A DNA stretch of 61,120 nt. It comes from Gluconacetobacter dulcium (GTDB lineage Bacteria; Pseudomonadota; Alphaproteobacteria; Acetobacterales; Acetobacteraceae). The notes beneath the pieces are model-generated. The model saw only the letters and a list, made by a program, of their open reading frames with translations, was not told the origin of the DNA and made no database searches. Location: contig NZ_JABEQN010000025.1 of the NCBI RefSeq assembly GCF_014174165.1, positions 1 to 61,120 of the forward strand, written 5' to 3'. Within the stretch, counting starts at the first letter, position 1. Every line of letters begins with the position of its first letter. The position numbers were made by a program, and so were the translations under genes. This document shows positions 1 through 9,138 of this stretch, one piece after another.

Positions 1-111
1 CGTCCAGGGGGCGATCATATAGGTGTCCCACAGGGTCACCCCCAGAACGATCGCCAGCACAACGACGCTCAGGGTCAGAACCACGCGGATCAGGGTGCGT
101 AGAAGGGGCAT
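1..111 (-). CDS. HlyD/AaeA-type efflux periplasmic adaptor, 5' end only
   Basis: Only the first 37 codons are in the window; the gene runs off the left edge. The ATG at 111 starts MPLLRTLIRVV, followed by one hydrophobic helix (about residues 9-27) and then DTYMIAPWT, the usual start of membrane-fusion adaptors of the AaeA/EmrA type, where the short cytoplasmic end and membrane anchor precede the periplasmic barrel. It is downstream of the FUSC pump on the same strand, matching the common order MarR regulator, inner-membrane pump, small protein, adaptor. The adaptor would link the pump to an outer-membrane channel. The family call rests on 37 residues plus context. Confidence 0.7.
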   Translation of the reverse strand, partial: MPLLRTLIRVVLTLSVVVLAIVLGVTLWDTYMIAPWT

Positions 112-127
112 CAGACTCTCGGATCTT

Positions 128-298
128 TCATGGCCGGCTCATCGGAACGACCGGATCGACAGGCGCGGGCCACAGAGCGCGGCCGGCGCGAACGACGAAA
201 AACACGGCGGCACCCACAGGCGCCCCCGCCATGCCGGCATCCGAACGGCCAGCACCCTGGCCGCCGGCGACGCCGGGCCATCGCACCTCACCCGACAT
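128..298 (-). CDS. small ORF in the DUF1656 (AaeX) position, 56 aa
   Basis: The ATG at 298 overlaps the stop of the FUSC gene by 11 bases, which suggests translational coupling, and the ORF ends 17 bases before the adaptor start. FUSC/HlyD efflux operons normally carry a 60-70 residue two-helix DUF1656 protein exactly here. The product begins MSGEVRWPGV, like DUF1656 proteins, but the remainder is Gly/Ala-rich and I cannot see two clean membrane helices or the expected WHRALFD-like motif. It may be a divergent or decayed family member, or a fortuitous ORF. Confidence 0.35.
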   Translation of the reverse strand: MSGEVRWPGVAGGQGAGRSDAGMAGAPVGAAVFFVVRAGRALWPAPVDPVVPMSRP

Positions 299-2498
299 GG
301 CGCCGCACCCGTCCCAGCAAGGGCGTATAGACCGGCACCGGCCTATCGAGCGGACGATGCGCACCCGGCATCTCCGGCGACAGTTGCAGCGGACCATGCC
401 GATGGAAAAAGCCGGGCACAGCCCGCAGGATATAGGCCGCCTGTTGCAGGCACGCGGCCCCCCGCCGCGCCTCCAGCCCCGCCGCGCCCTCGCCGGCGCG
501 CGCCAGGATCGCCTGCGCCGCATCCACCAGTCCCCGCGCCGTCGCCTCCGGGTCGCGCAGCAGACCATCGAAGCCGCGCACGGCCGCACGCATCGCCTCG
601 GCATCCGCCACGTTCAGCGCAGGCAACTCCGCGATCCGTCGCGCCCGCACCACCAGCCGCCCCAGAGACACAGCCCCCAACGCGGCATCGGTATAGGCTT
701 GCCGCTCGTCCGGACTCACACCAACCGACAGCCGCATCGCCAGCCGCCAGATCTTCTGGATCTGCAAACCTTCCCACACCACCCAGTTCTCGGGCGCGAC
801 CGGCAGCACCAGCGCCAGCCGCCGCAACGCCCGCGACAGCGACCCCACCAGCCGCCCCGCATCCAGCCGGTCGTCCGGCGGCAGGATCACACGAAAGCCC
901 AGCACCAGCAGCGCGGCGGCCGCCACAAAGGCCATCCACGTATTGGTCAGCGCGATGTCGTCGTAATGGATGGGATTGGACACATCGAGCATCGCGGCAA
1001 AGAACACGCCATAGCCGAACGCCCCGATCCCGTAGCGCGGGCTGAACTGCAACCAGATCCCCGGCGCGAGAAACATACAAAGCGAAAACCACAATAACGG
1101 AAACCCGTCGATGCGCGGCAGCGCCAGCATGTGGCAGGCAATCCCCGCCGGCACCGACAGCGTGGTCCCCGCCGCCATCATCACGCTGGAGCGCGAGGCC
1201 GAAGGCGTGGTCGCCACCAGGCTGGATGCCGCGACGACATACAGCATCAGCATCGGCCCGGCGCTCCAATGCAACACATACCACAACAGCCCGGCCAGCA
1301 GCGCGATCAGCCCGCCGCGCGCGCCGTTGCGCAGCGCGGTCGGCCAATCCAGAAACCAGCGCAGCCGCACCCGGCGCGGCAGGGACGGCGCCACCACCAT
1401 CCGGATCACGGCATCGAGCTGCACCAGCACGTCGCGCATATTGTCGATCGCCGACAGCAGTGCACCGTCCTGCACGGCCCGCTCGGCCACCGCCAGATCC
1501 TCCAGCGCCGTGCCGAGCGCGGCCAGCACCGGCTCCGGCGTCTCGATCCAGTCCGCCCCCTCCGTCAGGTCCAGGATCTCGGCCATCAGCGCCGCGATCC
1601 GTTCATGCAGGCGCCGCATCGGAGGCGCGTCGTTTTCCAGGTCGTGCCACAGCGGATGATAGGTGGCGACCACCCCCGCCAGCCCGCTCAGCCCCACGCG
1701 CAACGCATTCACCCGGCGCGCAATTTCGTATGTGTCGGCCGCCGCATATTCCACCGACGACATCAGGCCGCTGATCCGCGCCAGCAGCGTGCCCCGCCTG
1801 TCGTTCAGCGGCAGCGGCAGGGTGCGAAACCCGCCCAGCACCACCGGCTCGGCCGTCACGACATCCGGCGACCGCCCGCCCGCGAACTGAAAGCGATGGA
1901 AATCCATGGCATACGCGATCACATCGCGCACCATCTGCCCCACCTGCGCCATCACCCGGTCGGGCCGGCGCACCGACGTGACCATGAACACCACCGCCGT
2001 CGCGACGATCCCGACCGTCACCGCCGACAGCCGCGCCATGGCGCTGAGAAAGATACCGTCAGGATCGGCATAGGACGGCCCGGCCACGATCACGATCGTG
2101 TAGCCCGTCAGCACGGCGGCATAGGCGCGAAACAGCCGCAGGAAGGTCGCGACCAGACAGGCGAAGGCCACCACCACCGCCAGCATCATCGTATAGAGCA
2201 CCGGCGACTGCGCCACGACCGCCATCAGCGCGACGGCGATGGTCGCCCCCAGCAGCGTGCCGATCACACGCCACATGCTCTTGGCCATCAGCGCCCCGAC
2301 CGTGGGATTGGCCACGATCATCACCGTCGTCACCGAAGACATCGGGGATTCGAGCTGAAAGAAGAACGAGCAGGACAGGGCCAGCCCGATCGCGGCAAAG
2401 GCCCGCAGGCAGAAGGCCGCCCGCCCCCGCACCGCGTGCCATTGCGCATCATCCGTCAGAAAGGCCGGCAGAATGCGCGCAGGGGTGGGCATCGTCAC
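288..2498 (-). CDS. FUSC-family aromatic acid/drug efflux pump (AaeB-like)
   Basis: 736 residues with the FUSC layout: an N-terminal block of membrane helices (about 25-170, including SSVTTVMIVANPTVGA), a long soluble middle domain (about 180-375), a second membrane block (about 385-540) and a C-terminal soluble domain. The family exports hydroxylated aromatic acids or related toxic compounds across the inner membrane together with an HlyD-type adaptor. The start codon overlaps the stop of the MarR gene by 4 bases, so the two are coupled. Length is normal for AaeB relatives (650-740). The substrate cannot be read from sequence. Confidence 0.88.
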   Translation of the reverse strand: MTMPTPARILPAFLTDDAQWHAVRGRAAFCLRAFAAIGLALSCSFFFQLESPMSSVTTVMIVANPTVGALMAKSMWRVIGTLLGATIAVALMAVVAQSPVLYTMMLAVVVAFACLVATFLRLFRAYAAVLTGYTIVIVAGPSYADPDGIFLSAMARLSAVTVGIVATAVVFMVTSVRRPDRVMAQVGQMVRDVIAYAMDFHRFQFAGGRSPDVVTAEPVVLGGFRTLPLPLNDRRGTLLARISGLMSSVEYAAADTYEIARRVNALRVGLSGLAGVVATYHPLWHDLENDAPPMRRLHERIAALMAEILDLTEGADWIETPEPVLAALGTALEDLAVAERAVQDGALLSAIDNMRDVLVQLDAVIRMVVAPSLPRRVRLRWFLDWPTALRNGARGGLIALLAGLLWYVLHWSAGPMLMLYVVAASSLVATTPSASRSSVMMAAGTTLSVPAGIACHMLALPRIDGFPLLWFSLCMFLAPGIWLQFSPRYGIGAFGYGVFFAAMLDVSNPIHYDDIALTNTWMAFVAAAALLVLGFRVILPPDDRLDAGRLVGSLSRALRRLALVLPVAPENWVVWEGLQIQKIWRLAMRLSVGVSPDERQAYTDAALGAVSLGRLVVRARRIAELPALNVADAEAMRAAVRGFDGLLRDPEATARGLVDAAQAILARAGEGAAGLEARRGAACLQQAAYILRAVPGFFHRHGPLQLSPEMPGAHRPLDRPVPVYTPLLGRVRRHVG

Positions 2499-3022
2499 GT
2501 CGTCTCGCCGCCATCGGCCATGTCGGTGGCCGGAGGACGCGCCGCATTGTCCAGGATATGCTCCAGCCGCCCCACCAGATCCGCGACCGCCCCGGCGGAC
2601 AGCCCTTCCGTCAGTTCGGCCTCGACCCGCGCCGCGATCTCATGGAATGCGCGGCACTTGCGCCGCCCCTCGGGCGTGATGAACAGGTTGTTGGCCCGCC
2701 GGTCGACGGAATCGGGCCGACGCTCCACCAGTCCCGCCGTCTCCAGCAGGTCCAGCACCCGGACCAGTGCCGAGGTGTCGGTATCCAGCGCCGCCGCCAG
2801 GTCCCGCTGCGACGTACCCTCAGGCATCATCATCAGATAGACCATGGGCCGGAAGCCGGCGACGGTCATCCCGGTGGGCTTCAGCTCCCGCTCCAGCCGC
2901 GTGCGCCACACCGCCCCCAGCCGCATGACGCGAAAGGTCACGGGCATGCCGGCAAACGGGGCTTCGTCGATATTCAGGGATGCACGCAGGCCCGTCGCCT
3001 GCGACCTGTCATCTTCAGTCAT
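2495..3022 (-). CDS. MarR-family transcriptional regulator
   Basis: 175 residues with the MarR winged helix: the recognition region contains GTSQRDLAAALDTDTSALVRVLDLLETAGLVERR, broken here by description only, with the wing at RRPDSVDRRANNLFITPEG. MarR proteins are dimers that usually repress an adjacent efflux gene and release DNA on binding phenolic ligands. It is first in the operon with the FUSC pump, and a perfect inverted repeat lies about 30 bases upstream of its start, so autoregulation of the whole efflux operon is likely. There is a Glu/Asp-rich N-terminal extension of about 25 residues before the first helix. Confidence 0.9.
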   Translation of the reverse strand: MTEDDRSQATGLRASLNIDEAPFAGMPVTFRVMRLGAVWRTRLERELKPTGMTVAGFRPMVYLMMMPEGTSQRDLAAALDTDTSALVRVLDLLETAGLVERRPDSVDRRANNLFITPEGRRKCRAFHEIAARVEAELTEGLSAGAVADLVGRLEHILDNAARPPATDMADGGETT

Positions 3023-3051
3023 GCCGCTATTTTATGGTGCCATCACAATAA

Positions 3052-3078
3052 TTGCCATGCCCATTAATTGCATGGCAA
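3052..3078. promoter_or_regulatory. candidate MarR operator (inverted repeat)
   Basis: TTGCCATGC and GCATGGCAA form a perfect 9-base inverted repeat with a 9-base AT-rich spacer (CCATTAATT), 30 bases upstream of the marR-like start codon. Position, arm length and AT-rich centre fit a MarR-type operator overlapping the promoter. The link to this regulator is inferred from position. Confidence 0.6.
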
Positions 3079-3350
3079 CTGCGTGTCCAGCCTCGCCCGA
3101 CCCTGCGCCATGACACCGCCGCGCCGCGCCGTCTTCAAATATTCACAGAGCGAGCGAATGCCCGCCATTCCCACCATAAAGCGCGGAAACACGACCCGAC
3201 CGCAGGTTGCCGGCAACCGGCCGATCTTGAGCATCCGCAAGGCTTCCGCCCAATATGCCGCCCATCCGATCACCCCATGCCCGCCTGTCCCATGGCAAGT
3301 CCCGCGCGCATCCCCATCCTGACATCGCGCCGAATCCCGAGGTCCCTTCC

Positions 3351-4454
3351 GTGCTCACACGCCGAGATATCTTCCCCCTGATGGCCGCCACCGCGCTCCT
3401 TGGTCCGGCATCCCGCGCCAGGGCGGCCGCCTCGCTCGCACCACGGCCGCTGGTGTTCGCCCATCGCGGCGCCTCCGCCCTGCGGCCGGAACACACGCTG
3501 GCGTCCTACGCCAAGGCCATCGCCGACGGCGCGGATTATATCGAGCCAGACCTGGTGCCCACCCGCGACGGTGTGCTGGTCGCCCGGCACGAGAGCAACA
3601 TCGCCGGCACCACCGACGTGGCCACGCGCCCCGAATTCGCCGCCCGCCGCCGCACGATGATGATCGACGGAACGAACGAAACCGGCTGGTTCACCACCGA
3701 TTTCACCCTGGCGGAACTCAAGACCCTGCGCGCCCGCGAGCGCCTGCCCGGCATCCGTCCGCAAAACACCCGCTACGACGGCCATTTCGACATCCCGACC
3801 TTCGAGGAAGTGATCGACTTCGTCGCCGCCGAATCCGCCGCACGCGGCCGGGTCATCGGCCTGATCCCCGAGATCAAGAACGCGACCCATTTCCACGCCC
3901 TGAACCACACGCCGGAGGAAACCTTCCTGCGCGTGATCGCGGCGCACGACTACACACGCTACGCCCCGCTGGAGGTCCAGTCGTTCGAGACCGGCAACCT
4001 GAAGATGTTGCGTGGGCGCGTACAGGCCATCAACCCGCAGGCCCGCCTGATGTTCCTGATGGGCGAGCGGAGCGAGCGCGTGCCCGACATCGCGGCGGCC
4101 GGCGGCCACACCACCTTCGGCGACCTCATGACGCCGGACGGCCTGCGCCAGGTCCGCACCTACGCCGACGCCATCGGCCCCTCGAACATCGACCTGATTC
4201 CCCGCGACACATCAGGCGCCTGGCAGGCCCCGACCACCCTGGTCGACGACGCCCATAGCGCCGGCCTGCTGGTCCATTCCTACACCTGCCGCCCGGAAAA
4301 CCGCTTCCTGCCCCGCCAGCTCCGCAACGGTGCCGGAGACGACGCCCGCAATCCCGAAGGCTCGATCGCCGAAATCCGGCGCTATCTGGATATGGGGCTG
4401 GACGGCTTCTTCACCGACGACCCCGCCCTGGGCCGCCGCGCACTGGATGGCTGA
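3351..4454 (+). CDS. glycerophosphodiester phosphodiesterase, Tat-exported
   Basis: 367 residues. I chose the GTG at 3351, preceded by a purine-rich GAGG, because it gives a clean export signal: TRRDIFPLM at residues 3-11 (twin arginine) then a hydrophobic stretch ending at ASRARA. The mature part has the GDPD/TIM-barrel motifs: HRGAS near residue 42, then E-x-D of EPDLVPTRDG, the following RHE, and EIKN near 175. The enzyme hydrolyses glycerophosphodiesters from phospholipid turnover to glycerol-3-phosphate and an alcohol, probably in the periplasm. It is a single-gene unit; its TGA stop touches a palindromic repeat element. Confidence 0.88.
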   Translation: MLTRRDIFPLMAATALLGPASRARAAASLAPRPLVFAHRGASALRPEHTLASYAKAIADGADYIEPDLVPTRDGVLVARHESNIAGTTDVATRPEFAARRRTMMIDGTNETGWFTTDFTLAELKTLRARERLPGIRPQNTRYDGHFDIPTFEEVIDFVAAESAARGRVIGLIPEIKNATHFHALNHTPEETFLRVIAAHDYTRYAPLEVQSFETGNLKMLRGRVQAINPQARLMFLMGERSERVPDIAAAGGHTTFGDLMTPDGLRQVRTYADAIGPSNIDLIPRDTSGAWQAPTTLVDDAHSAGLLVHSYTCRPENRFLPRQLRNGAGDDARNPEGSIAEIRRYLDMGLDGFFTDDPALGRRALDG

Positions 4455-4620
4455 GAGCCTGACCGCAAATGCGCGCTGGCGGCGTGTCCTCGGCGCGTTT
4501 CCCGCGCTTCGGTGCTCATGGCCATCAAGGCCACTCCGCTCCGATGCTCGGAAACACACGCCGGGCGCTGCCCGGAACAGGCCGCTCTCGCTCGCCAGCC
4601 CACATTTGCGGTCAGGCTCT
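4454..4620. repeat. dispersed palindromic repeat, family 1, copy A
   Basis: A 167-base element with perfect 18-base terminal inverted arms (AGAGCCTGACCGCAAATG at 4454-4471, its complement at 4603-4620). The left arm starts on the last base of the phosphodiesterase stop codon. The interior (GCGCGCTGGCGGCG, CGCGTTTCCCGC, TTCGGTGCTCATGGCCAT) recurs at 26405-26547 and 52446-52560 in the opposite orientation. The rest of the gap to the next gene (4621-4772) holds an 18-base sequence, CTGGACTTTGGCGGTTTT (4624-4641), repeated exactly at 10237-10254. Confidence 0.8.
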
Positions 4621-4772
4621 GAGCTGGACTTTGGCGGTTTTCCGTCCACACCAGCGCCGGTGAGACATGCCATGTGGAAATCCCCGATGGCCCCCGAGCG
4701 TTCACCTTCGATTAATGAGCGTCAGCATAAATTATTCCAATGAGGGTTCGAAGTCAGACCATTGGAGATGAG

Positions 4773-5390
4773 ATGCTGCATATCGGGTCGAGATCGCGCG
4801 ACACCGCCAGGGACATGCGCCTCATGTCCCTCCGCCTGCGGCTGACCTGCGCTGGATTACTGCTTGTCGCCTTGGGATTCGGACTGGGTCATCCCGATCG
4901 CGCCGCCGCTCAGAGCACTATTACCGGCACGATCGGCGTTACGCTGACTTTGACATCAGCGTGCAGCATCAGCGGCACGCTTCTGGCTCAGGGCTCCAGT
5001 ACCAATTTCGGCACGCTCGATTTCGGCTCGCAGACGACGCTCTTCACACAACATGACGCCCAGGTTGTGTCGGGTTCCAGCAGCGGCATATCGCTGACCT
5101 GCTCGCCGGGGATCAGCCCGGAACTGATGATCACCGGCGGAAGCAACGACGCCAGTAAGAGCGGTGGCCATCTCCATGCCCTGGCCTTCGGCACGTCCAA
5201 TGTGCCGTACGATCTCTATTCGGATTCCAGCCACTCGACCGTAATTCAGAACAATACCGCCGTGGCTTTCGCGACAAGCAGCACGACCTACACCACCAAC
5301 CTCTACGGACGGGTCTTCGGCTCGGGGACGGCGAGCGCGCTGCCCGCCGGCACCTATACGGACACGCTCAACGTCACACTGTCCTTCTGA
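4773..5390 (+). CDS. spore coat U domain pilin (chaperone-usher major subunit type)
   Basis: 205 residues, starting at the ATG at 4773 with GGAG five bases upstream; an in-frame ATG at 4740 and one at 4815 are alternatives. A basic N-region and hydrophobic core (RLRLTCAGLLLVALGFGLG) end at RAAAQS, a Sec signal peptide. The mature part has the SCPU pattern: paired cysteines (ACSISGTLL, LTCSPG), Gly/Ser/Thr-rich beta strands and the C-terminal donor-strand-like SALPAGTYTDTLNVTLSF. It would be assembled by the chaperone and usher encoded next in the operon into a Csu-like surface fibre used in attachment and biofilm. Confidence 0.85.
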   Translation: MLHIGSRSRDTARDMRLMSLRLRLTCAGLLLVALGFGLGHPDRAAAQSTITGTIGVTLTLTSACSISGTLLAQGSSTNFGTLDFGSQTTLFTQHDAQVVSGSSSGISLTCSPGISPELMITGGSNDASKSGGHLHALAFGTSNVPYDLYSDSSHSTVIQNNTAVAFATSSTTYTTNLYGRVFGSGTASALPAGTYTDTLNVTLSF

Positions 5391-5399
5391 GCAAACGCC

Positions 5400-5930
5400 G
5401 TGCGGGTCGGTGCGACCGTTGCCGGTACGGCGCTGCTGGCGGCGCTTCCCCCTTCGGCCTGGGCCACCACGAGCGCGACGATGTCGGTCTCGACCCAGAT
5501 CGTCGCGGGCTGCGCGGTCAACGGGGCAGTCCCGGCCTCCGGCGCCTCGGTCCACTCGCTGGGGACTCTTGGATTCGGTTCCGCCGCGTCCCTGTCAAGC
5601 GCCCCACTCCGGGCCGCGCTCAGCCCCTCCGCCACGGTTTCCCTGACCTGCACGCCCGGCGTGCCGGTGACGATGATGGTCGATGGTGGCCTCCATTATG
5701 CCGACGGCTCGCGCGGCATGGTCCTGTCCGGCGGCACGGCGCGGGTCGCCTATGCCCTCTTCAGCGACAGCGCCTATAGCACCGCGATCCAGCCGGATAC
5801 CGCCATCAGCGTGAACGTCACCGGCTCGCCCAGCCCGCTCACCCTGCCTGTCTTCGGACAGGCGACGCCGACCGGTGTCTCACCCGCCGGACTCTACTCC
5901 GATATTTTAACGGTGACGCTGCAATGGTAA
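5400..5930 (+). CDS. second spore coat U domain pilin
   Basis: 176 residues from a GTG start 9 bases after the preceding stop. Signal peptide VGATVAGTALLAALPPSAWA, then an SCPU domain with cysteines in AGCAVNG and LTCTPG and a C-terminal SPAGLYSDILTVTLQW. It is a paralogue of the preceding subunit, as in Csu-type operons that carry several related minor or major subunits. The stop overlaps the chaperone start (ATGGTAA), so expression is coupled. The GTG start with no strong ribosome-binding site may lower its level relative to its neighbour. Confidence 0.85.
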   Translation: MRVGATVAGTALLAALPPSAWATTSATMSVSTQIVAGCAVNGAVPASGASVHSLGTLGFGSAASLSSAPLRAALSPSATVSLTCTPGVPVTMMVDGGLHYADGSRGMVLSGGTARVAYALFSDSAYSTAIQPDTAISVNVTGSPSPLTLPVFGQATPTGVSPAGLYSDILTVTLQW

Positions 5931-6679
5931 CTGCCCTCCGCCTGCTGTTCCTCGGCCTCCTGGCCGTGTGGTTTTTCCCGGGAGAGACGCGCGCCGCATC
6001 CGCCGTCACGATCTGGCCGGTCAACCCGGTGCTGGGCAGCGCGGCCCCTGCCGCCGCCCTGTGGCTGGAAAATAACGACCATCACACTGTGCTGCTCCAG
6101 ATCCGCGTCTTCCGCTGGACACAGGATTCGACGGGCGACCAATATGCCGATCAGACGGAAATCGTCGCGAGCCCGCCCATGGCGAGCGTGGCGCCCGGAG
6201 TCCGCCAGCTCATCCGCCTGATCCGCGCCGGAAGCATGTTCCCGAACGCGGAAACCGCCTATCGCATCATCATTGACGAAATCCCCACGCCGGAGTCACG
6301 GCAGGCCGCCGCGAAGAGCGGGCCGCAGATCGCGATCCAGCTCCGATACTCCGTGCCGCTCTTCGTCTACGGGACGGGTGCGCCCACAGGGACGAGCGCG
6401 CCGACCATGGCGAGCGACATCAAGGAGCAGCCCACGCTGCATTGGCACGTCGAGACACGTAACGGCCGACGTTTCCTGGACGTTGCCAATACAGGACATA
6501 TCCACGCCCAACTGAGCCAGGTTTCCTTGGGCAAGACAACCGTTTCGACGGGCCTGCTGGGCTACGTCCTGCCGGGTCGTACGATGGAATGGCCCCTGGC
6601 CGGCAACCCGGGCGGCGAGCCTCTCCAGGCCGTCGTCAATGGCGGACTCAAGCATGAGACCATTCCGGCTCAACAGTGA
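5924..6679 (+). CDS. periplasmic pilus chaperone (PapD/CsuC-like)
   Basis: 251 residues: signal peptide ending at ETRAAS, then two immunoglobulin-like domains. The G1/F1 region is recognisable (RVFRWTQD, ASPPMASVAPGVRQLIRLIR, the conserved P-G-x-x-Q-x-[IVL]-R-[IVL] pattern) and the second domain follows from about residue 140. It would cap pilin subunits in the periplasm and hand them to the usher. It overlaps the upstream pilin by 7 bases and the usher by 4 bases, consistent with one transcript and balanced output. Confidence 0.9.
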   Translation: MVTALRLLFLGLLAVWFFPGETRAASAVTIWPVNPVLGSAAPAAALWLENNDHHTVLLQIRVFRWTQDSTGDQYADQTEIVASPPMASVAPGVRQLIRLIRAGSMFPNAETAYRIIIDEIPTPESRQAAAKSGPQIAIQLRYSVPLFVYGTGAPTGTSAPTMASDIKEQPTLHWHVETRNGRRFLDVANTGHIHAQLSQVSLGKTTVSTGLLGYVLPGRTMEWPLAGNPGGEPLQAVVNGGLKHETIPAQQ

Positions 6680-9138
6680 CATGCCGCGCAACAACAAGAA
6701 CGATAGGCAGAAAACGGCGAACGGCACTTTGCATGATGGTGCTCTCGACATTCTGCGGCAACAGCGCCCGGGCAGCCGCCCTTCCCCCGCCGCCCCATAG
6801 CCTTGGATCGGCGGCACTGGACATGGGCATGACGCTCTATCTCGATCTCGTGCTCAACGGCTTCGATACGGGTCGCGTCGAGCCCGTTCTGACCAGGGGG
6901 GAGCGCTTCTTCCTCGCCGCACCGGCTCTTCGAACGCTTGGACTGGACGCGCGTCTGCCCACGAGGGATGACGGGCCGGTAGCGCTGGACACGATCGAAG
7001 GCCTGCACACGCATTATGATTCCGCGGCGCAAAGGCTGTTTCTCACTGTTCCAACGAACTGGCTGCCGGCGCAGCGCTTCGTCCGGAACAAGCTGATCGA
7101 GGAGAAGAAAGCGCGGGCGAGCTTCGGCGCCATCATCAATTACGATGCGTACGGTACGCAGGCCACCGGCCTCGCGAACCTCTCCCTGTGGAACGAGGAG
7201 AGGATTTTCGGCTCGTTCGGCACGATCTCGAACACGGGCGTCGCCCAATTCGGCTTCGCGGGCATCGTCAGCAACAGCGAAAGCCGCGCTTCGTACCGCC
7301 ATTACGATACGACCTGGCGCTATTCGGACCAGAATCGGGTGCTGACCGCCGAAGCCGGGGATATCGTGACGCATGCCCTGGCCTGGTCGAGTACGATCCG
7401 GTTGGGCGGCGCACAGATCTCGCGCGATTTCTCCGTGCGCCCGGACATCGTGACCTACCCGCTGCCGCAATTTTCGGGCCAGGCTTCCGTCCCCACCAGC
7501 GTCGATCTGCTGATCAACGGCGTGCAATCCATGCACAGCTCCGTCCAGCCCGGACCCTACAGCCTGACCGACCTGCCCTACATCAACGGCGCGGGCGAGG
7601 CGACCGTGGTGACGACGGACGCGCTGGGCCGGCGGATCGTGACGAACGTTCCGTTCTACGTCGCCAGCACGCTGCTGCACCCCGGCTATACCGACTACAC
7701 GGTCGCCGTCGGCGCGCAGCGCGAACGCTACGGACAGGTGGATTTCGATTATGGCGCGCCGAGCTTCAATGCCTCCTACCGCCGGGGGCTCCTGCCCGTC
7801 CTGACCGTGGAGGCCCATGCCGAGGCCGCCCCCCATCTGCTCCTTGGTGGACTGGGGATGCTCACGCAGATCGGCCAGCGGTTCGGCGTCGTCAATATCG
7901 CCGCAAGCGCCAGCGATCGTCCTGGAAACCGGGACGGAAGCGACAGGACAATGCTGCCCACGCATGGGCGGCAATTCGTGGCCGGCTATCAGTTCACCCA
8001 CAAAAATTTCACGCTCGCCGCGCAGAAAATCTGGCGCACGCGGGGCTATGCCGATCTTTCGACCTACAACCCCGGCTTCATGCGTCTGCCGCGTTCGAGC
8101 CTTCAGGCCAGCGCAAGCCTTACGCTGAAGCGTGTCGGCTCGCTCAGCCTCGGCTATTTCGACATCAGGCCTGCGGTCGGCCAGCGCACACGGTTCGCGA
8201 CGATCAGCGACACGCTCCCGCTCTGGCACGGCATCAGCCTGTCCTTGTCGGTCAACCGGCAACTGAGTACCCTGAGCGCGAGAACGGACGGATGGGCGGG
8301 CTATGCCCAGATCGTGATCCCCTTCGGCGCCTATGGTACCGCGACCGCCGGATGGAGCCGACAGGCCGACGGGGAAAGCACCGAACAGATCTCGGCCAGC
8401 CGCTCGGTTGCGGCGCAGGGCGATTTCGGCTGGACCGCGAACTACCAGCACGCAAACAGCACCGGCCGGGCCGGCGGCTCTGATTCCGTCGAAAGCTCGG
8501 TGAGCTGGCGCGCCCCGTTCGCGCAGTTCCAGGGCGGTATTTACGGAAACGTCGACGACACCACGCGCTGGGCGGAAGCCCAGGGATCCATCGCGCTGAT
8601 GGACGGAGCGGTCTTCCTCGGCAATCGCGTCTCAGACGCTTTCGCCGTTGTCAGTACCGATCGCGTGGCGGGCGTGCCGATCCGCTACGAGAATCAACTC
8701 GTCGGCAGGACAAACGCGGGCGGTCATCTCCTCGTGCCCTACGCGACCTCCTATTATCCCGCGAAATACGAAATCGATACGCTCTCGCTCCCGGCAGATC
8801 TTCAAAGCCGGATGGTCGAGCAGCGCGTCGCCGTCCAATATGGCAGCGGCTATCTCGTCCGCTTCCCGATGAAACATGTGCTGACCGTACTAATCCGCCT
8901 GACCGACCCGTCAGGCAAGCCATTGCCCGTCGGCACCTCCGTACACGCGGCGGAAGCGGAGGCCTATGTCGGCTGGGACGGAATGCTTTACCTGAACGGG
9001 ATCGACCGGGGCGAAAAGCTGGACGCGTCGCTACCCTCCGGCACGCGTTGCATCGCCACCGTCGGCGCCATTCCCGCCGCTTCGGCCGGACAGGTCCGCC
9101 TGGGCCCCCTTGTCTGCCGGAGCGTGCCGAGCCCATGA
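6676..9138 (+). CDS. pilus outer-membrane usher (CsuD-like)
   Basis: 820 residues from the GTG at 6676 (GTGA overlap with the chaperone stop). An N-terminal export region ends at NSARAA; then come the usher N-domain (YLDLVLNGFDTGRV), the 24-strand barrel with plug (LINGVQSMHSSVQPGPYSLTDLPYINGAGEATV is split by the plug loops) and C-terminal domains with NRVSDAFAVVSTDRVAGVPIRYENQ, a standard usher C-domain block. It forms the outer-membrane pore that assembles the fibre. No frameshift is seen. An internal ATG near 6734 is a weaker alternative start. Confidence 0.92.
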   Translation: MTCRATTRTIGRKRRTALCMMVLSTFCGNSARAAALPPPPHSLGSAALDMGMTLYLDLVLNGFDTGRVEPVLTRGERFFLAAPALRTLGLDARLPTRDDGPVALDTIEGLHTHYDSAAQRLFLTVPTNWLPAQRFVRNKLIEEKKARASFGAIINYDAYGTQATGLANLSLWNEERIFGSFGTISNTGVAQFGFAGIVSNSESRASYRHYDTTWRYSDQNRVLTAEAGDIVTHALAWSSTIRLGGAQISRDFSVRPDIVTYPLPQFSGQASVPTSVDLLINGVQSMHSSVQPGPYSLTDLPYINGAGEATVVTTDALGRRIVTNVPFYVASTLLHPGYTDYTVAVGAQRERYGQVDFDYGAPSFNASYRRGLLPVLTVEAHAEAAPHLLLGGLGMLTQIGQRFGVVNIAASASDRPGNRDGSDRTMLPTHGRQFVAGYQFTHKNFTLAAQKIWRTRGYADLSTYNPGFMRLPRSSLQASASLTLKRVGSLSLGYFDIRPAVGQRTRFATISDTLPLWHGISLSLSVNRQLSTLSARTDGWAGYAQIVIPFGAYGTATAGWSRQADGESTEQISASRSVAAQGDFGWTANYQHANSTGRAGGSDSVESSVSWRAPFAQFQGGIYGNVDDTTRWAEAQGSIALMDGAVFLGNRVSDAFAVVSTDRVAGVPIRYENQLVGRTNAGGHLLVPYATSYYPAKYEIDTLSLPADLQSRMVEQRVAVQYGSGYLVRFPMKHVLTVLIRLTDPSGKPLPVGTSVHAAEAEAYVGWDGMLYLNGIDRGEKLDASLPSGTRCIATVGAIPAASAGQVRLGPLVCRSVPSP

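Noticed and set aside
23-2840. Long plus-strand reading frames across the efflux operon
   Set aside because: Arg/His/Pro-rich low-complexity products antisense to the clear FUSC and MarR genes; typical GC-rich shadows.
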